Shown: positions 17,671 through 26,381 of the stretch, piece by piece
Layout of the letters: each line of letters opens with the position of its first letter
How positions within the stretch are numbered: the first letter of the stretch is position 1
NCBI RefSeq assembly: GCF_008274785.1
Contig: NZ_VTPU01000021.1
Location: 1-48,641, forward strand
Source of the DNA: Halomonas eurihalina
Lineage (GTDB): Bacteria > Pseudomonadota > Gammaproteobacteria > Pseudomonadales > Halomonadaceae
DNA length: 48,641 nt
Direction of reading: 5' to 3'
Made by a program: the position numbers and the translations under genes
The notes under the pieces: generated by a model
The model's input: the letters and a program-made list of their open reading frames with translations, nothing else
Told to the model about the DNA's origin: nothing
Databases searched by the model: none

Positions 17671-19201
17671 CAGTGCCGCGGCGGTCGTGCGGGAGGACGT
17701 CGGCGAAGCCGCCGACGCCTACCTGAGCGTGGAGAACGTGACGGTCGAGTTCCCCGGGGTCAAGGCGCTGGACGGTGTGAGCTTCTCTGCCCGGGCCGGC
17801 GAGGTGCACGCCTTGATGGGGGAGAACGGTGCCGGCAAGTCGACCCTGCTCAAGGTGCTGAGCGGCGTCAATCGGGTCAGCGAGGGTGCCCTATGGCTGG
17901 GGGGAGAGCGGCATGTCTTCGCCAATGCCCGCCAGGCACTGGCCGAGGGCATCGCCATCATCTACCAGGAGTTGACCCTGTCGCCCAACCTTTCAGTGGC
18001 GGAGAACTTGCTGCTCGGCCAGTTGCCGGAACGACGCGGCATGCTCGATCGTCGCCAACTCTACGCACGTGCCCGGGAGATTCTCGCCGAGCTGGGCGAG
18101 ACCTCGGTGCATCCCGCTACCAAGGTTCGCGATCTTTCCATCGGCCAGCAGCAGATGATCGAGATCGGTCGGGCGCTGTTGCGCGACGCCCGGGTGATTG
18201 CCTTCGACGAGCCCACCAGCAGTCTCTCGGTGCAGGAGACCCGGCAGCTCAAGCGGATCGTCCAGCGGCTGCGTGACGAGGGGCGGGTTGTGCTCTATGT
18301 CACGCATCGCATGGAGGAGGTGTTCGAGATGTGCGATGCCGTGACGGTGTTCCGTGATGGCAAGCATATTCGCACCCACGAGAGCATGGCGAAGCTCGAT
18401 CACGACGCCCTGGTCAGCGAGATGGTCGGCCGCGACATCGATGATGTCTATGGTTACCGGCCGCGAGCCACCGGCGATGTCTTGATGGAGGTCGACAGCC
18501 TGCGGGGCCGGGGTGTGAAGGCACCAATCAACTTCACGGTGCACCGTGGTGAGGTGTTCGGCCTGTTCGGGTTGGTCGGCGCCGGGCGCAGCGAGTTGAT
18601 GCGGCTGGTGTGCGGCGTGGAATCGCCGGATGAGGGACAGGTGAGAATCGACGGCCAAGCGCGGCGTTTCGCGACGCCGGGCGAGGCGATCCGCGCCGGC
18701 ATCGCCATGTGTCCCGAGGATCGCAAGTCCCAGGGGATCTTTCCCATCGCCAGCGTGACCGACAACCTCAACATCAGCTGTCGGCGTTTCTTCAAGCGGT
18801 TAGGTGGCTTTCGCAACCCCCGCCGCGAGTTGGCCAATACCGAGGATTACATCTCTCGGCTCAGCATCAAGACGCCGGGGCCGCGCACGCGCATCAGCAA
18901 CCTGTCCGGCGGCAACCAGCAGAAGGTGATCCTGGGGCGCTGGCTGTCGGAACGCATCGAACTGTTCGTCATGGACGAGCCGACGCGCGGTATCGATGTC
19001 GGCGCCCGCCGCGACATCTACTCACTGCTATACGACCTGGCCGAGGACAACAAGGGCGTGGTGGTGATCTCCAGCGACCTGGCGGAGATCAGCGCCATCT
19101 GCGACCGCATCGGTGTGATGCGCGACGGTGAGCTGGTCGACATCGTGCCCCGTGACGAGGCCACGCCGGAACGCTTGCTGGGCCTGGCGCTGCCGGCCTG
19201 A
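17654..19201 (+). CDS. araG: L-arabinose ABC importer ATPase, double cassette
   Basis: A 515-residue ATPase with two ABC cassettes, as in RbsA, XylG and AraG. The first cassette has Walker [10 protein letters not shown] (56-64), Q-loop [13 protein letters not shown], signature LSIGQQQ and Walker [12 protein letters not shown]. The second has the usual degenerate P-loop [10 protein letters not shown], signature LSGGNQQK and Walker [26 protein letters not shown] inside araF serves ATG 17654. Residues 1-24 are an acidic extension before the first cassette. Position between araF and araH makes arabinose the most likely substrate. Confidence 0.92.
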   Translation: MSSVSDSAAAVVREDVGEAADAYLSVENVTVEFPGVKALDGVSFSARAGEVHALMGENGAGKSTLLKVLSGVNRVSEGALWLGGERHVFANARQALAEGIAIIYQELTLSPNLSVAENLLLGQLPERRGMLDRRQLYARAREILAELGETSVHPATKVRDLSIGQQQMIEIGRALLRDARVIAFDEPTSSLSVQETRQLKRIVQRLRDEGRVVLYVTHRMEEVFEMCDAVTVFRDGKHIRTHESMAKLDHDALVSEMVGRDIDDVYGYRPRATGDVLMEVDSLRGRGVKAPINFTVHRGEVFGLFGLVGAGRSELMRLVCGVESPDEGQVRIDGQARRFATPGEAIRAGIAMCPEDRKSQGIFPIASVTDNLNISCRRFFKRLGGFRNPRRELANTEDYISRLSIKTPGPRTRISNLSGGNQQKVILGRWLSERIELFVMDEPTRGIDVGARRDIYSLLYDLAEDNKGVVVISSDLAEISAICDRIGVMRDGELVDIVPRDEATPERLLGLALPA

Positions 19202-19237
19202 GGGCCTTGACGAGAATAACGCTGGAGAGAGACTTCC

Positions 19238-20251
19238 ATGACAACCCAAAAGACTGCCCAGGGCGATAGTGTCCAATCGCCCCTTCCCGAGGGACGCCAG
19301 GGGCTGGCCAAGCCATTGCGCACTCTGCTGGATACCTCGGGCCTGTTTGCCATCTTCGCGCTGCTGTTTATCGGTCTCGCGGTGATGATTCCCGACTTCC
19401 TGACCGGTCGCAACATGGTCGGGCTGCTGCTGTCGGTAACCCTGATCGGCACGATTTCCACCACCATGATGATGGTGCTGGCGCTCGGCGAGGTCGATCT
19501 ATCGGTTGCCTCGATCGTGGCCTTTGCCGGGGTGGTGGCCGCCGTGGTCACCAGTGCCTCCGGTAGCGTGGTGATCGGCGTGCTGGGCGGCGTGGCCGCC
19601 GGCGGTGCGGTGGGTGCCTTCAACGGCTTCGTGGTGGCGCGTTTCGGCATCAATTCGTTGATCGCTACTCTGGCGGCCATGGAGTTCGTGCGCGGGCTGG
19701 CCTACATCACTTCGGGTGGCGACGCGGTAATGATCACCGTGCCGGCCTTCTTCGAGCTCGGCAGCGCCTCCTTCCTCGGCCTCACCCTGCCGGTGTGGAC
19801 CATGATCGGCTGCTTCGTGGTCTTCGGCGTGCTGCTCAACATGACCTCCTTCGGGCGCAATGTGCTTGCTACCGGCGGCAATGCCGAAGCCGCGGCGCTG
19901 GCGGGGGTCAATGTGCGGCGTCTGAAGATCATAGTGTTCGGCCTTCAGGGCGTGGTTGCGGGTATCGCCGGCGTCTTGTTGACGTCGCGCATGGGCCTGG
20001 GTGATCCCAATACCTCGCTGGGCCTGGAGCTGGCCGTGATTTCGGCCTGTGTGCTCGGCGGCGTGGCGCTTTCCGGCGGGATCGCCTCGATCACCGGCGT
20101 GCTGGTTGGGGTGCTGATCATGGGCTGCGTGCAGAATGCCATGGGGCTGCTCAACGTGCCGACCTTCTATCAGTATCTGGTACGTGGCGCCATCCTGCTG
20201 CTGGCGGTGCTGTTTGATCGCTGGAAGCAGACGAGACGCAGCCGAGCTTAG
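19238..20251 (+). CDS. araH: L-arabinose ABC importer permease
   Basis: A 337-residue membrane protein of the RbsC/XylH/AraH family with eight to ten predicted helices. GGAGAGAG precedes ATG 19238, 36 bases after araG. Family features: LIGTISTTMMMVLALGEVDLSVASIVAFAGVV, VVARFGINSLIATLAAMEFVRGLAY, and the cytoplasmic ATPase-docking segment FGRNVLATGGNAEAAALAGVNVRRLK. A polar stretch of about 30 residues precedes the first helix. A strong terminator follows the gene, closing the araFGH operon before the lactonase gene. Confidence 0.92.
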   Translation: MTTQKTAQGDSVQSPLPEGRQGLAKPLRTLLDTSGLFAIFALLFIGLAVMIPDFLTGRNMVGLLLSVTLIGTISTTMMMVLALGEVDLSVASIVAFAGVVAAVVTSASGSVVIGVLGGVAAGGAVGAFNGFVVARFGINSLIATLAAMEFVRGLAYITSGGDAVMITVPAFFELGSASFLGLTLPVWTMIGCFVVFGVLLNMTSFGRNVLATGGNAEAAALAGVNVRRLKIIVFGLQGVVAGIAGVLLTSRMGLGDPNTSLGLELAVISACVLGGVALSGGIASITGVLVGVLIMGCVQNAMGLLNVPTFYQYLVRGAILLLAVLFDRWKQTRRSRA

Positions 20252-20284
20252 TTTCGGACAGCGCCTGGTTTCTGGATCGAGGAG

Positions 20285-20319
20285 CCACCCCGGCGTTGAT
20301 GATGCCGGGGTGGTTTTTT
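20285..20319 (+). terminator. Rho-independent terminator after araH
   Basis: CCACCCCGGC (20285-20294) pairs perfectly with GCCGGGGTGG (20304-20313) around a 9-base loop and is followed by six T. It is a textbook intrinsic terminator. Confidence 0.93.
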
Positions 20320-20386
20320 GTCGTCGGAGGCGGCCTGGATAGTGCGCTGTCGAGCAAGGATAATCGCCCCACTTTTGATGAGATGA

Positions 20387-21283
20387 ATGGATGAAACGAT
20401 GACAACGCCAGTGAACGTCGCCGTCGAGCTCGACATGAGCCTGGGCGAGAGCCCGGTCTGGTCCGCCGAGGACCACGTGTTGTACTGGGTCGATATCAAT
20501 CACGGCCACGTCTATGCCTGGTCGCCGGATTCCCGGCAGGCGCCGCGGCGGCACGATTTCGAGCATACGATCGGTTGCGTGGCACTGACCGGAGAGGGGC
20601 TGCTGGTGGCCACCGCTCCCGGCTTGACGCACCTGGCACTGCCGTCCGGTGAGCGCCGGGAGCTGGGGACGCCCAACCCCGAATGGGGCAGCGACCAGGG
20701 CAACCGCTTCAACGATGGCCGCTGTGATCCGGCAGGGCGCTTCTGGGTCGGTACGCTGAATCCCGACGAGGGCGGCGCGTCCTTGTACCGTCTCGAAGAC
20801 GGACGCCTGGTTGCCGCCAAGTGTGATCTGCACATTGCCAATGGTCTGGCCTTCAGCCCGGATGGTCGCTGGCTGTACCACACCGATTCACCGTCGCGCC
20901 AGGTAATGCGCCATGCCTTCGATGCCGCGACCGGCGAGATCGGCGTAGGCGAGATCTGGGTCGACCTGGAGGCTCACGACTTGCCCGGTGTGCCCGACGG
21001 CGCCGCAGTGGACCGCGACGGTCACTATTGGAGCGCGCTGTATGGAGGCGGCCGGGTGGCGCGTTTCGATCCCGAGGGACGCCTCGTGGCGCAATACCCC
21101 GTGCCGTGCCCGAACCCGACGATGGTGGCCTTCGGCGGTGCCGATCTGCAAACCCTCTATATCACCACCGCGACCCAGGACATGGACGAAGACGCGCGTC
21201 GCCGCCACCCGCTGGCGGGCAGCCTTCTGGCGCTCGAGGTGGCAACGCCGGGCCTGGCGGAGCCTTGCCTGACCCGGCGATGA
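20387..21283 (+). CDS. L-arabinolactonase (SMP-30/gluconolactonase family)
   Basis: Hydrolyses the lactone made by arabinose dehydrogenase to L-arabinonate. The 298-residue protein is a six-bladed propeller enzyme with a divalent metal. Likely metal ligands: E in SLGESPVW, N in IANGLAFSPDG and D in VDRDGHYW. NRFNDGRCDPAGRFWVGTLN is the family hallmark. The start is not certain: ATG 20387 and ATG 20399 are both in frame and neither has a strong ribosome site. The gene follows the araFGH terminator by about 70 bases, so it is either on its own weak promoter or on read-through. Gluconolactonase activity is the main alternative; arabinose context favours the call. Confidence 0.8.
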   Translation: MDETMTTPVNVAVELDMSLGESPVWSAEDHVLYWVDINHGHVYAWSPDSRQAPRRHDFEHTIGCVALTGEGLLVATAPGLTHLALPSGERRELGTPNPEWGSDQGNRFNDGRCDPAGRFWVGTLNPDEGGASLYRLEDGRLVAAKCDLHIANGLAFSPDGRWLYHTDSPSRQVMRHAFDAATGEIGVGEIWVDLEAHDLPGVPDGAAVDRDGHYWSALYGGGRVARFDPEGRLVAQYPVPCPNPTMVAFGGADLQTLYITTATQDMDEDARRRHPLAGSLLALEVATPGLAEPCLTRR

Positions 21284-21289
21284 GTGTCG

Positions 21290-21355
21290 TCAGGCAAGTA
21301 CGCCTTCGAGCTGGAAGGTGCTGAAGCCCGGGGTGAACAGTGTGATGGTCATCAT
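21290..21355 (-). CDS. Possible 21-residue peptide
   Basis: A short frame reads MMTITLFTPGFSTFQLEGVL plus a final A before TGA. AAGGAG lies six bases before the first ATG (21355), a better ribosome site than many annotated genes here. It sits between the convergent lactonase gene and mdaB, 50 bases downstream of mdaB on the same strand. I recognise no family. It could be a true small protein, a leader peptide or the remnant of a decayed gene. Confidence 0.35.
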   Translation of the reverse strand: MMTITLFTPGFSTFQLEGVLA

Positions 21356-21405
21356 GTTCGCTCCTTGGGTCTTCGGCCCTTGCATGGGGGCTAGGCTCGT
21401 CGGGC

Positions 21406-22005
21406 TCAAGCGCCGGTCGTGGCGACGTCGACGAAGACCCCTTCCAGGTGCGCACGGTACTCGTCCTGATGGGTGTCGATGTCCGGTGCCTTGATCACAT
21501 CGTTGGCCAGGTAGGTCGGCAGGGCACTCATTCCAAGAAACTCCATGGCCTTGTGCACGGGGAAATAAACGCCGTTGACGCCGCGCCCTTCGAAGAAGTT
21601 GCCGGGTTGGTCAAAGGCCTCACGCGGCGCATTCCAGGTCAGCGACAGCAGGTAATGCTTGCCCTGCAACAGGCCCCCGCTGCCGTACTGTAGGCTGGGG
21701 TCATGGCGCGAGCGACCGTCGCTGGCGTACAGGCTGCCATGGCCCTGGGTGAGTACCTCGTCCAGGTAGCGCTTGACGGTCCAGGGCGTGCCCATCCACC
21801 AGCCGGGCATCTGCAGGATGATGGCGTCGGCCCAGAGCCATTTCTCGACTTCGGCCTCGGTGTCATAGCCGTCATCGATGCGGGTCTCCTGCAGCCGGTG
21901 GCCCTGCTCGGCCAGGGTGCGGCGAGCCGTTTCGTGCAGGGTGTCATTGTAGCGACCGCCGGAGTGGGCAAAGGCCTTGGCACCGTTGAGTAGCAGAATA
22001 TTCAT
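21406..22005 (-). CDS. mdaB: NAD(P)H:quinone reductase, MdaB type (flavodoxin-like)
   Basis: FAD-dependent two-electron quinone reductase, protective against quinone and oxidative stress. ATG 22005 is preferred (199 residues, MNILLLNGAKAF); an ATG three codons earlier (22014) is possible. The flavodoxin_2 fold motif ILQMPGWWMGTPWTVKRYLDEV and the GRGVNGVYFPVHKAMEFLGM tail match MdaB, modulator of drug activity B. It is divergent from a LysR gene that probably controls it. A 13-bp hairpin lies in the 299 bases between them. Confidence 0.85.
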   Translation of the reverse strand: MNILLLNGAKAFAHSGGRYNDTLHETARRTLAEQGHRLQETRIDDGYDTEAEVEKWLWADAIILQMPGWWMGTPWTVKRYLDEVLTQGHGSLYASDGRSRHDPSLQYGSGGLLQGKHYLLSLTWNAPREAFDQPGNFFEGRGVNGVYFPVHKAMEFLGMSALPTYLANDVIKAPDIDTHQDEYRAHLEGVFVDVATTGA

Positions 22006-22074
22006 AACATCCATTAAGTGGCTAATGAGTTGCGTGCCCGCTAGATGCGTGCGGAAGCGGTGGCCTTCAATGTT

Positions 22075-22105
22075 CGTCCAGCGAGAAACACCTTCTCGAT
22101 GGACG
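22075..22105. other. 13-bp hairpin between mdaB and the LysR gene
   Basis: CGTCCAGCGAGAA (22075-22087) and TTCTCGATGGACG (22093-22105) pair at 12 of 13 positions around ACACC. It lies in the mdaB leader, 70 bases before its start on the minus strand, with no T run on either side. No gene is supported in 22006-22303; the rest holds an A+T-rich stretch near 22227-22262 that probably contains the LysR promoter. Confidence 0.45.
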
Positions 22106-22303
22106 CAAAGGTGTGGCTAAGGACGAGGCCATCACGCGAATATCACGGGCGATGATCGGGTCGTGGGTGGCTTGAGGGAGCGCCACGAAGCCTCGACGGT
22201 TGGGCAGTCTGCGCCGACTTTTCTGCATGATAAATGTAGGTAAAATGGAAACACTTTTACGGGAAGTGCAATAGCAAGCCATGCCCGGCGAGGAGAATCA
22301 GAC

Positions 22304-23197
22304 TTGCGGAGTCGTACGGAAGATCTCGAGCTGCTCTTGGCGGTCGTCGACAGCGGTGGATTCAGTGCCGCCGCCCGACGGTTGGATATTCCGGTGGCGC
22401 GGGTGTCACGCGCCGTGCAGCGACTCGAGCGACGGCTCGATACACCGCTGCTTAATCGCACGACCCGTAGCGTGACGCTGACCAGTGAGGGCCGGGTGTT
22501 CGTCGATCAGGTCCGCGAGGGGCTGGGTCGGCTCGCCGAGGCCGAGGAAGCCATGCGCTTAAGCCGCGCTCGGCCGAGCGGGGCGCTGCGTGTCGATGCG
22601 GCCACCCCTTTCATGCTGCATCAATTGGTGCCACTGATCGGAGACTTCCGGGACTGCTACCCGGGCATCGAGCTGGAGCTGTCGGCCTCGGACGACATCA
22701 TCAACCTGCTCGAGCAGCGCACCGACGTGGCGATCCGCATCGGTGGCCTGGAAGATTCCACCCTGCATGCCCGTTCGCTGGGGCGTTCGCCGTTGCAACT
22801 GGTGGCCAGTCCGCAGTATCTGGAGCGTCACGGCGTGCCGGTCAGCCCCGCGGCGTTGCGCGACCATCGGCTGCTGGGGTTTCTCAATGTCGACAACCTC
22901 AACCACTGGCCCGTGGAGGGCCTGTCCCGTCAGGGGGCCAATATCCAGCCCCAGTTGAGCACGTCCAGCGGTGAGGTCATGCGCCAGCTTTGCCTGGCTG
23001 GCGAGGGCATCGCCTGTCTGTCGCGCTTCATGATCCAGGATGATCTAGTCCAGGGGAGGTTGGTCAGCCTGATGGCTGATCGCATCATCAGTCCCAATCC
23101 GCGAGAGCAGGTCCAGGCGGTCTATTACCGCAACACGGCCCTGTCGGCTCGGATCAGCGCCTTTCTGGATTTCGTCGCGCCGCGGCTACGGCTGTAG
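22304..23197 (+). CDS. LysR-type regulator, probable controller of mdaB
   Basis: A 297-residue regulator of the LysR group that includes DsdC-like and quinone-responsive members. It begins at TTG 22304 with GAGGAG 8 bases upstream; the nearby ATG 22281 is out of frame. The helix-turn-helix covers about residues 8-40 (ELLLAVVDSGGFSAAARRLD and PVARVSRAVQRLE), followed by RTTRSVTLTSEGRVF. The effector domain has the common ending AVYYRNTALSARISAFLDFVAPRL. Divergence from mdaB makes that gene the likely target. Confidence 0.82.
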   Translation: MRSRTEDLELLLAVVDSGGFSAAARRLDIPVARVSRAVQRLERRLDTPLLNRTTRSVTLTSEGRVFVDQVREGLGRLAEAEEAMRLSRARPSGALRVDAATPFMLHQLVPLIGDFRDCYPGIELELSASDDIINLLEQRTDVAIRIGGLEDSTLHARSLGRSPLQLVASPQYLERHGVPVSPAALRDHRLLGFLNVDNLNHWPVEGLSRQGANIQPQLSTSSGEVMRQLCLAGEGIACLSRFMIQDDLVQGRLVSLMADRIISPNPREQVQAVYYRNTALSARISAFLDFVAPRLRL

Positions 23198-23275
23198 ACC
23201 GGCCGGTCGGCGGAGGGAAAGCCTATCCCTCACGGGCACTGGCATCCGCGTCGCGGCCCCGGCATCCTGTAGGGC

Positions 23276-23962
23276 ATGACCATCGAGTTTCGCCATTGGC
23301 CTGGCAGCGTCGAGCGATGTTACCCGCCCGACTGCCTCAGCGACACCCATGACCACCACCAGTTGCTGGTGGGGCTTGACGGCCGCGTGGACGTCGAGGT
23401 GGAGGGGCGCGGTGCGGCCGTGGTACCTGGCGGTGTCTGCGTGATTCCCGCCGCCGCGACTCATCACTACCTGGGGCTGGGTATTGGCAACCGTTGCCGC
23501 GTGCTGGACTTGCCGGTCGGAGAGGACGCCGTCGATGCGTTGTTCGAGCGCATCCGTTTCCTGTGCCTGTCGCCGGAGGAGGCTCGCGGCCTGGACGATG
23601 ATGCCCTGTTGGCACGGCTCGGTGGTGCGCCGCCCTGGTGTGGGCCGCGGCTCAATATGGCGCGGCTGACTCGGTTGGTGCGGGACGATCCGGCCGCGTC
23701 CTGGAGCCTGGCACGCCTGGCCGAGGCCGCCAGGCTTTCGGAACGCCAGTTGCGTCGCAGTATTCGCGACGCAACCAGCCAGCCTCCCTGGCAGTGGCTG
23801 CAGGGCCAGCGCCTGGCCCGGGCCGAACGTCTGCTGACAACCGGCGATGCCACGATCACCGAGGTCGCCTTGGCCTGCGGCTTTGCCGACGGGGCTCAGT
23901 TCAGCCGCCACTTCCGCCGTTGGCGGGGAATGACGCCAAGTGACTTGCGTCGCCGGCCATGA
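23276..23962 (+). CDS. AraC-family regulator with cupin N-terminus
   Basis: A 228-residue regulator. The N-terminal cupin-like part contains the metal-binding-like DTHDHHQLLVGLDG and a proline/glycine-rich strand GGVCVIPAAATHHYLG. The C-terminal AraC DNA-binding domain (about residues 130-225) has both helix-turn-helix units: WSLARLAEAARLSERQLRRS and ATITEVALACGFADGAQFSR, then FRRWRGMTPSDLRR. It is 76 bases ahead of an EamA exporter on the same strand, and control of that exporter is the usual arrangement for this type. No clear ribosome site precedes ATG 23276. Confidence 0.8.
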   Translation: MTIEFRHWPGSVERCYPPDCLSDTHDHHQLLVGLDGRVDVEVEGRGAAVVPGGVCVIPAAATHHYLGLGIGNRCRVLDLPVGEDAVDALFERIRFLCLSPEEARGLDDDALLARLGGAPPWCGPRLNMARLTRLVRDDPAASWSLARLAEAARLSERQLRRSIRDATSQPPWQWLQGQRLARAERLLTTGDATITEVALACGFADGAQFSRHFRRWRGMTPSDLRRRP

Positions 23963-24037
23963 TGGCCGAAATCGACAAGCCGTCGTCGTGTCGGGCGGCC
24001 ACACTCGTCGGTCTATCCCGCGAATGGAGACATCGAG

Positions 24038-24955
24038 ATGTCGGCCGCTTCCACCGCCGAGACGCATCGCGCCACCCTGTGGGGCGCCAGTACCGTTCTC
24101 AACTGGGCAACCCTGGCACTTTTCACCCAATGGGCCGGCCCGGTGCCGCCTTTCCTGCTCACCGCGCTGTGCTTCGGCCTGGCTGGCGGCCTGGCGCTGC
24201 TGGTATTCCTGGCTCGCGGCGATGGCCCGTCCCTGGCCGAGGCCTTCCGCCAGCCGCCAGCAGGCTGGCTACTGGGCGTCGGGGGGCTGTTCGGCTATCA
24301 CCTTTGCTATTTCATCGCCCAGCAGAACGCCCCGGCCGCCAACGCCGGGCTTATCAGCTACCTCTGGCCCTTGCTGATCGTCATCCTGGCCGGGCTGGTG
24401 CTGCCGGGCGAACGCCTCAAGGCCATCCATCTGCTGGGCGGCATCTGCGGCTTCCTGGGTGCGGCGCTGCTGGTGGGCCCCGACGGTCTCGACTGGGCGG
24501 GGGAGTACACGCCGGGCTATCTGGCAGCGTTGCTGGCCGCCTTTATCTGGAGCGGTTATTCGGTGGCCTCGCGGCTGCTGGCGCGCATCCCCACCACGGC
24601 GGTGGCATGGAACTGCCTGGGCGCCGCAGCGCTGGCGCTCGCCTGTCACCTTGCCTGGGAACCGGTCGGCTGGCCGGAAGGCGCCAACCTGTGGGCCATC
24701 CTGGCCCTGGGGTTGGGCCCGGTGGGCAGCGCTTTCTTTACCTGGGACCTGGGCATGAAGCGCGGTCGGGTGCGCATGCTAGGGCTGCTCTCGTACGCCA
24801 CGCCGCTGTTTTCCACCTTGGTGCTGATCGCCGCCGGCCTGGCAACGGCCAGCCCGACGCTGCTGCTCGCCGCATTGCTGATCTGCGGTGGCGCCTTGAT
24901 CGGCAGTGGGGCGTTGGGACGCCGTGCGTCGGCTAGTCGGCACTCGACCGAGTGA
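24038..24955 (+). CDS. EamA-family exporter (YddG/RhaT-like, DMT superfamily)
   Basis: A 305-residue inner-membrane protein with ten predicted helices in two EamA repeats. The first repeat carries YFIAQQNAPAANAGLISYLW, typical of the aromatic amino-acid exporter YddG; the second has AFFTWDLGMKRGRVRMLGLL. GGAG (24026 region) precedes ATG 24038. Likely export of an amino acid or related metabolite, substrate unknown. Its last 23 bases overlap the end of the convergent aldehyde dehydrogenase gene. Confidence 0.85.
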   Translation: MSAASTAETHRATLWGASTVLNWATLALFTQWAGPVPPFLLTALCFGLAGGLALLVFLARGDGPSLAEAFRQPPAGWLLGVGGLFGYHLCYFIAQQNAPAANAGLISYLWPLLIVILAGLVLPGERLKAIHLLGGICGFLGAALLVGPDGLDWAGEYTPGYLAALLAAFIWSGYSVASRLLARIPTTAVAWNCLGAAALALACHLAWEPVGWPEGANLWAILALGLGPVGSAFFTWDLGMKRGRVRMLGLLSYATPLFSTLVLIAAGLATASPTLLLAALLICGGALIGSGALGRRASASRHSTE

Positions 24956-26381
24956 CGTAGCGGGTCTCCAGGTAGGCGTCGAGCCCCGATCGACCCAGTT
25001 CGCGACCGATGCCGCTGCCCTTCATGCCGCCCCAGCCGAGCCCCGGCGGGGCCACCTGATGGGTGTTGCACCAGACGTTGCCGGCGGTGAGTCGCCCGGC
25101 CAGCGCGTCGGCACGTGCCGGGTCGCCGGCGACCACGGTGGCGGCCAGGCCGAAGATACTGTCGTTGGCCAACGTTACCGCCTCGTCGTCGTCCTGAACG
25201 GTACGGGTGCATAGCACCGGGCCGAAGATCTCTTCTCGCCACAGGCGGCTGGTGACTGGTACGTCCCGATACACCCTGGGGGCAACGAAGTGCCCGTGCT
25301 CGGGCAGGGCAATCGGGGCCCTTGCGGTGGGTACGAGCCCTTCCGCTTCGGCCGTAGCCAGGTATTTCTCCACCCGCTCGCGCTGAGCGGCGTTGACCAG
25401 CGGACCCAGTGTGGTGGCGTCGTCCAGTGGGTCGCCGGCGACCAGTTCGGCGATGGCGGCGTCCAGCCGGGCATGCAGGTCATCGGCCAGCGATGCGTGT
25501 ACCAGCAGCCGCGAGGTGGCCGAGCACATCTGGCCGGCGTTGTAGGCAAATCCCGCCAATACCAGCTCGGCGGCCAGCGCCGGATCGGCATCCTCGGTGA
25601 CCAGGATCGGCGACTTGCCGCCGAGTTCCAGGGAAACGTTGCGCGTTCCCCGGGCGGCAGCGGCCATCACCGCCTCGCCCACGGCGTTGCTGCCGGTGAA
25701 GGACAGTTTGTCGACCCCGGGATGGGCTGTGAGCGCTTCGCCGACGTTGCCGCCGTCGCCGTGGACCAGATTGAAGACGCCGGGAGGCAGCTCGATCTCG
25801 AGGGCGATCTCGGCCAGTGCCTGCTCGGGCAACGGCGTGACTTCGGAGGGCTTGAAGACCACCGTGCAGCCGGCGGCGAGTGCCGGGGCGAGCTTCCAGG
25901 CGCTGCTGACCAGCGGAAAGTTCCAGGGCGTAATCAAGCCGGCCACGCCGACCGGGTCCTGGTAGCGACGCGACACCAGTCCCGTTTCGCCGGTGTCGAC
26001 CGTCTCGCCCTGACGCGCGTCCAGCGCCCGTGCCTGGCCGGCGTAGTAACGGTAGCAGGCGATGGCGTCGGCCAGGTCCTGGTCGGCCTCGGCTCGTGGC
26101 TTGCCGTTGTTGCGGCTGGAAAGCTCGACCAGTGAGGTACGGCGCGCTTCGAGCTCCTCGGCGATGGCGTCGATGAAGGCACCACGACGCTTGCCCGAGA
26201 GCTCGCGCCAACCGGTCAGCGCACGACGGGCGGCGGCCACGGCGTCATCCACGTCCGCGGGATCGCCGACGGTGACCTCGGCGATGCGCGTCTCGCGGTA
26301 GGGATCGATGACGTCCAGGCATCGCGTGGCACGGCTTGCCACCCAGGCGTTGTCGATGAAGTGGCGTGTCAGTTTATTCAT
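24933..26381 (-). CDS. Aldehyde dehydrogenase, betaine/guanidinobutyraldehyde type
   Basis: NAD(P)-dependent oxidation of an aldehyde to an acid. ATG 26381 overlaps the permease stop (ATGA), giving 482 residues. Conserved residues: N154 in PWNFP, catalytic base E252 in LELGGKSP and catalytic C286 in NAGQMCSATS. The sequence resembles betaine aldehyde and amino- or guanidino-aldehyde dehydrogenases. In an operon with AruH- and AruI-like genes, 4-guanidinobutyraldehyde is the most natural substrate (the KauB step of Pseudomonas); trimethylammonio-aldehydes are the alternative given the betaine-type genes upstream. It is the last gene of the operon and meets the EamA gene tail to tail. Confidence 0.85.
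   Translation of the reverse strand: MNKLTRHFIDNAWVASRATRCLDVIDPYRETRIAEVTVGDPADVDDAVAAARRALTGWRELSGKRRGAFIDAIAEELEARRTSLVELSSRNNGKPRAEADQDLADAIACYRYYAGQARALDARQGETVDTGETGLVSRRYQDPVGVAGLITPWNFPLVSSAWKLAPALAAGCTVVFKPSEVTPLPEQALAEIALEIELPPGVFNLVHGDGGNVGEALTAHPGVDKLSFTGSNAVGEAVMAAAARGTRNVSLELGGKSPILVTEDADPALAAELVLAGFAYNAGQMCSATSRLLVHASLADDLHARLDAAIAELVAGDPLDDATTLGPLVNAAQRERVEKYLATAEAEGLVPTARAPIALPEHGHFVAPRVYRDVPVTSRLWREEIFGPVLCTRTVQDDDEAVTLANDSIFGLAATVVAGDPARADALAGRLTAGNVWCNTHQVAPPGLGWGGMKGSGIGRELGRSGLDAYLETRYVTRSSAD

Noticed and set aside
21356..21405. Riboswitch or attenuator between mdaB and the small frame
   Set aside because: Only 50 bases without convincing structure; it can be explained as the leader of the small frame.
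22067..22282. Possible 71-residue protein between mdaB and the LysR gene
   Set aside because: Arg/Ser-rich sequence with no ribosome site, and it covers the hairpin and promoter region.
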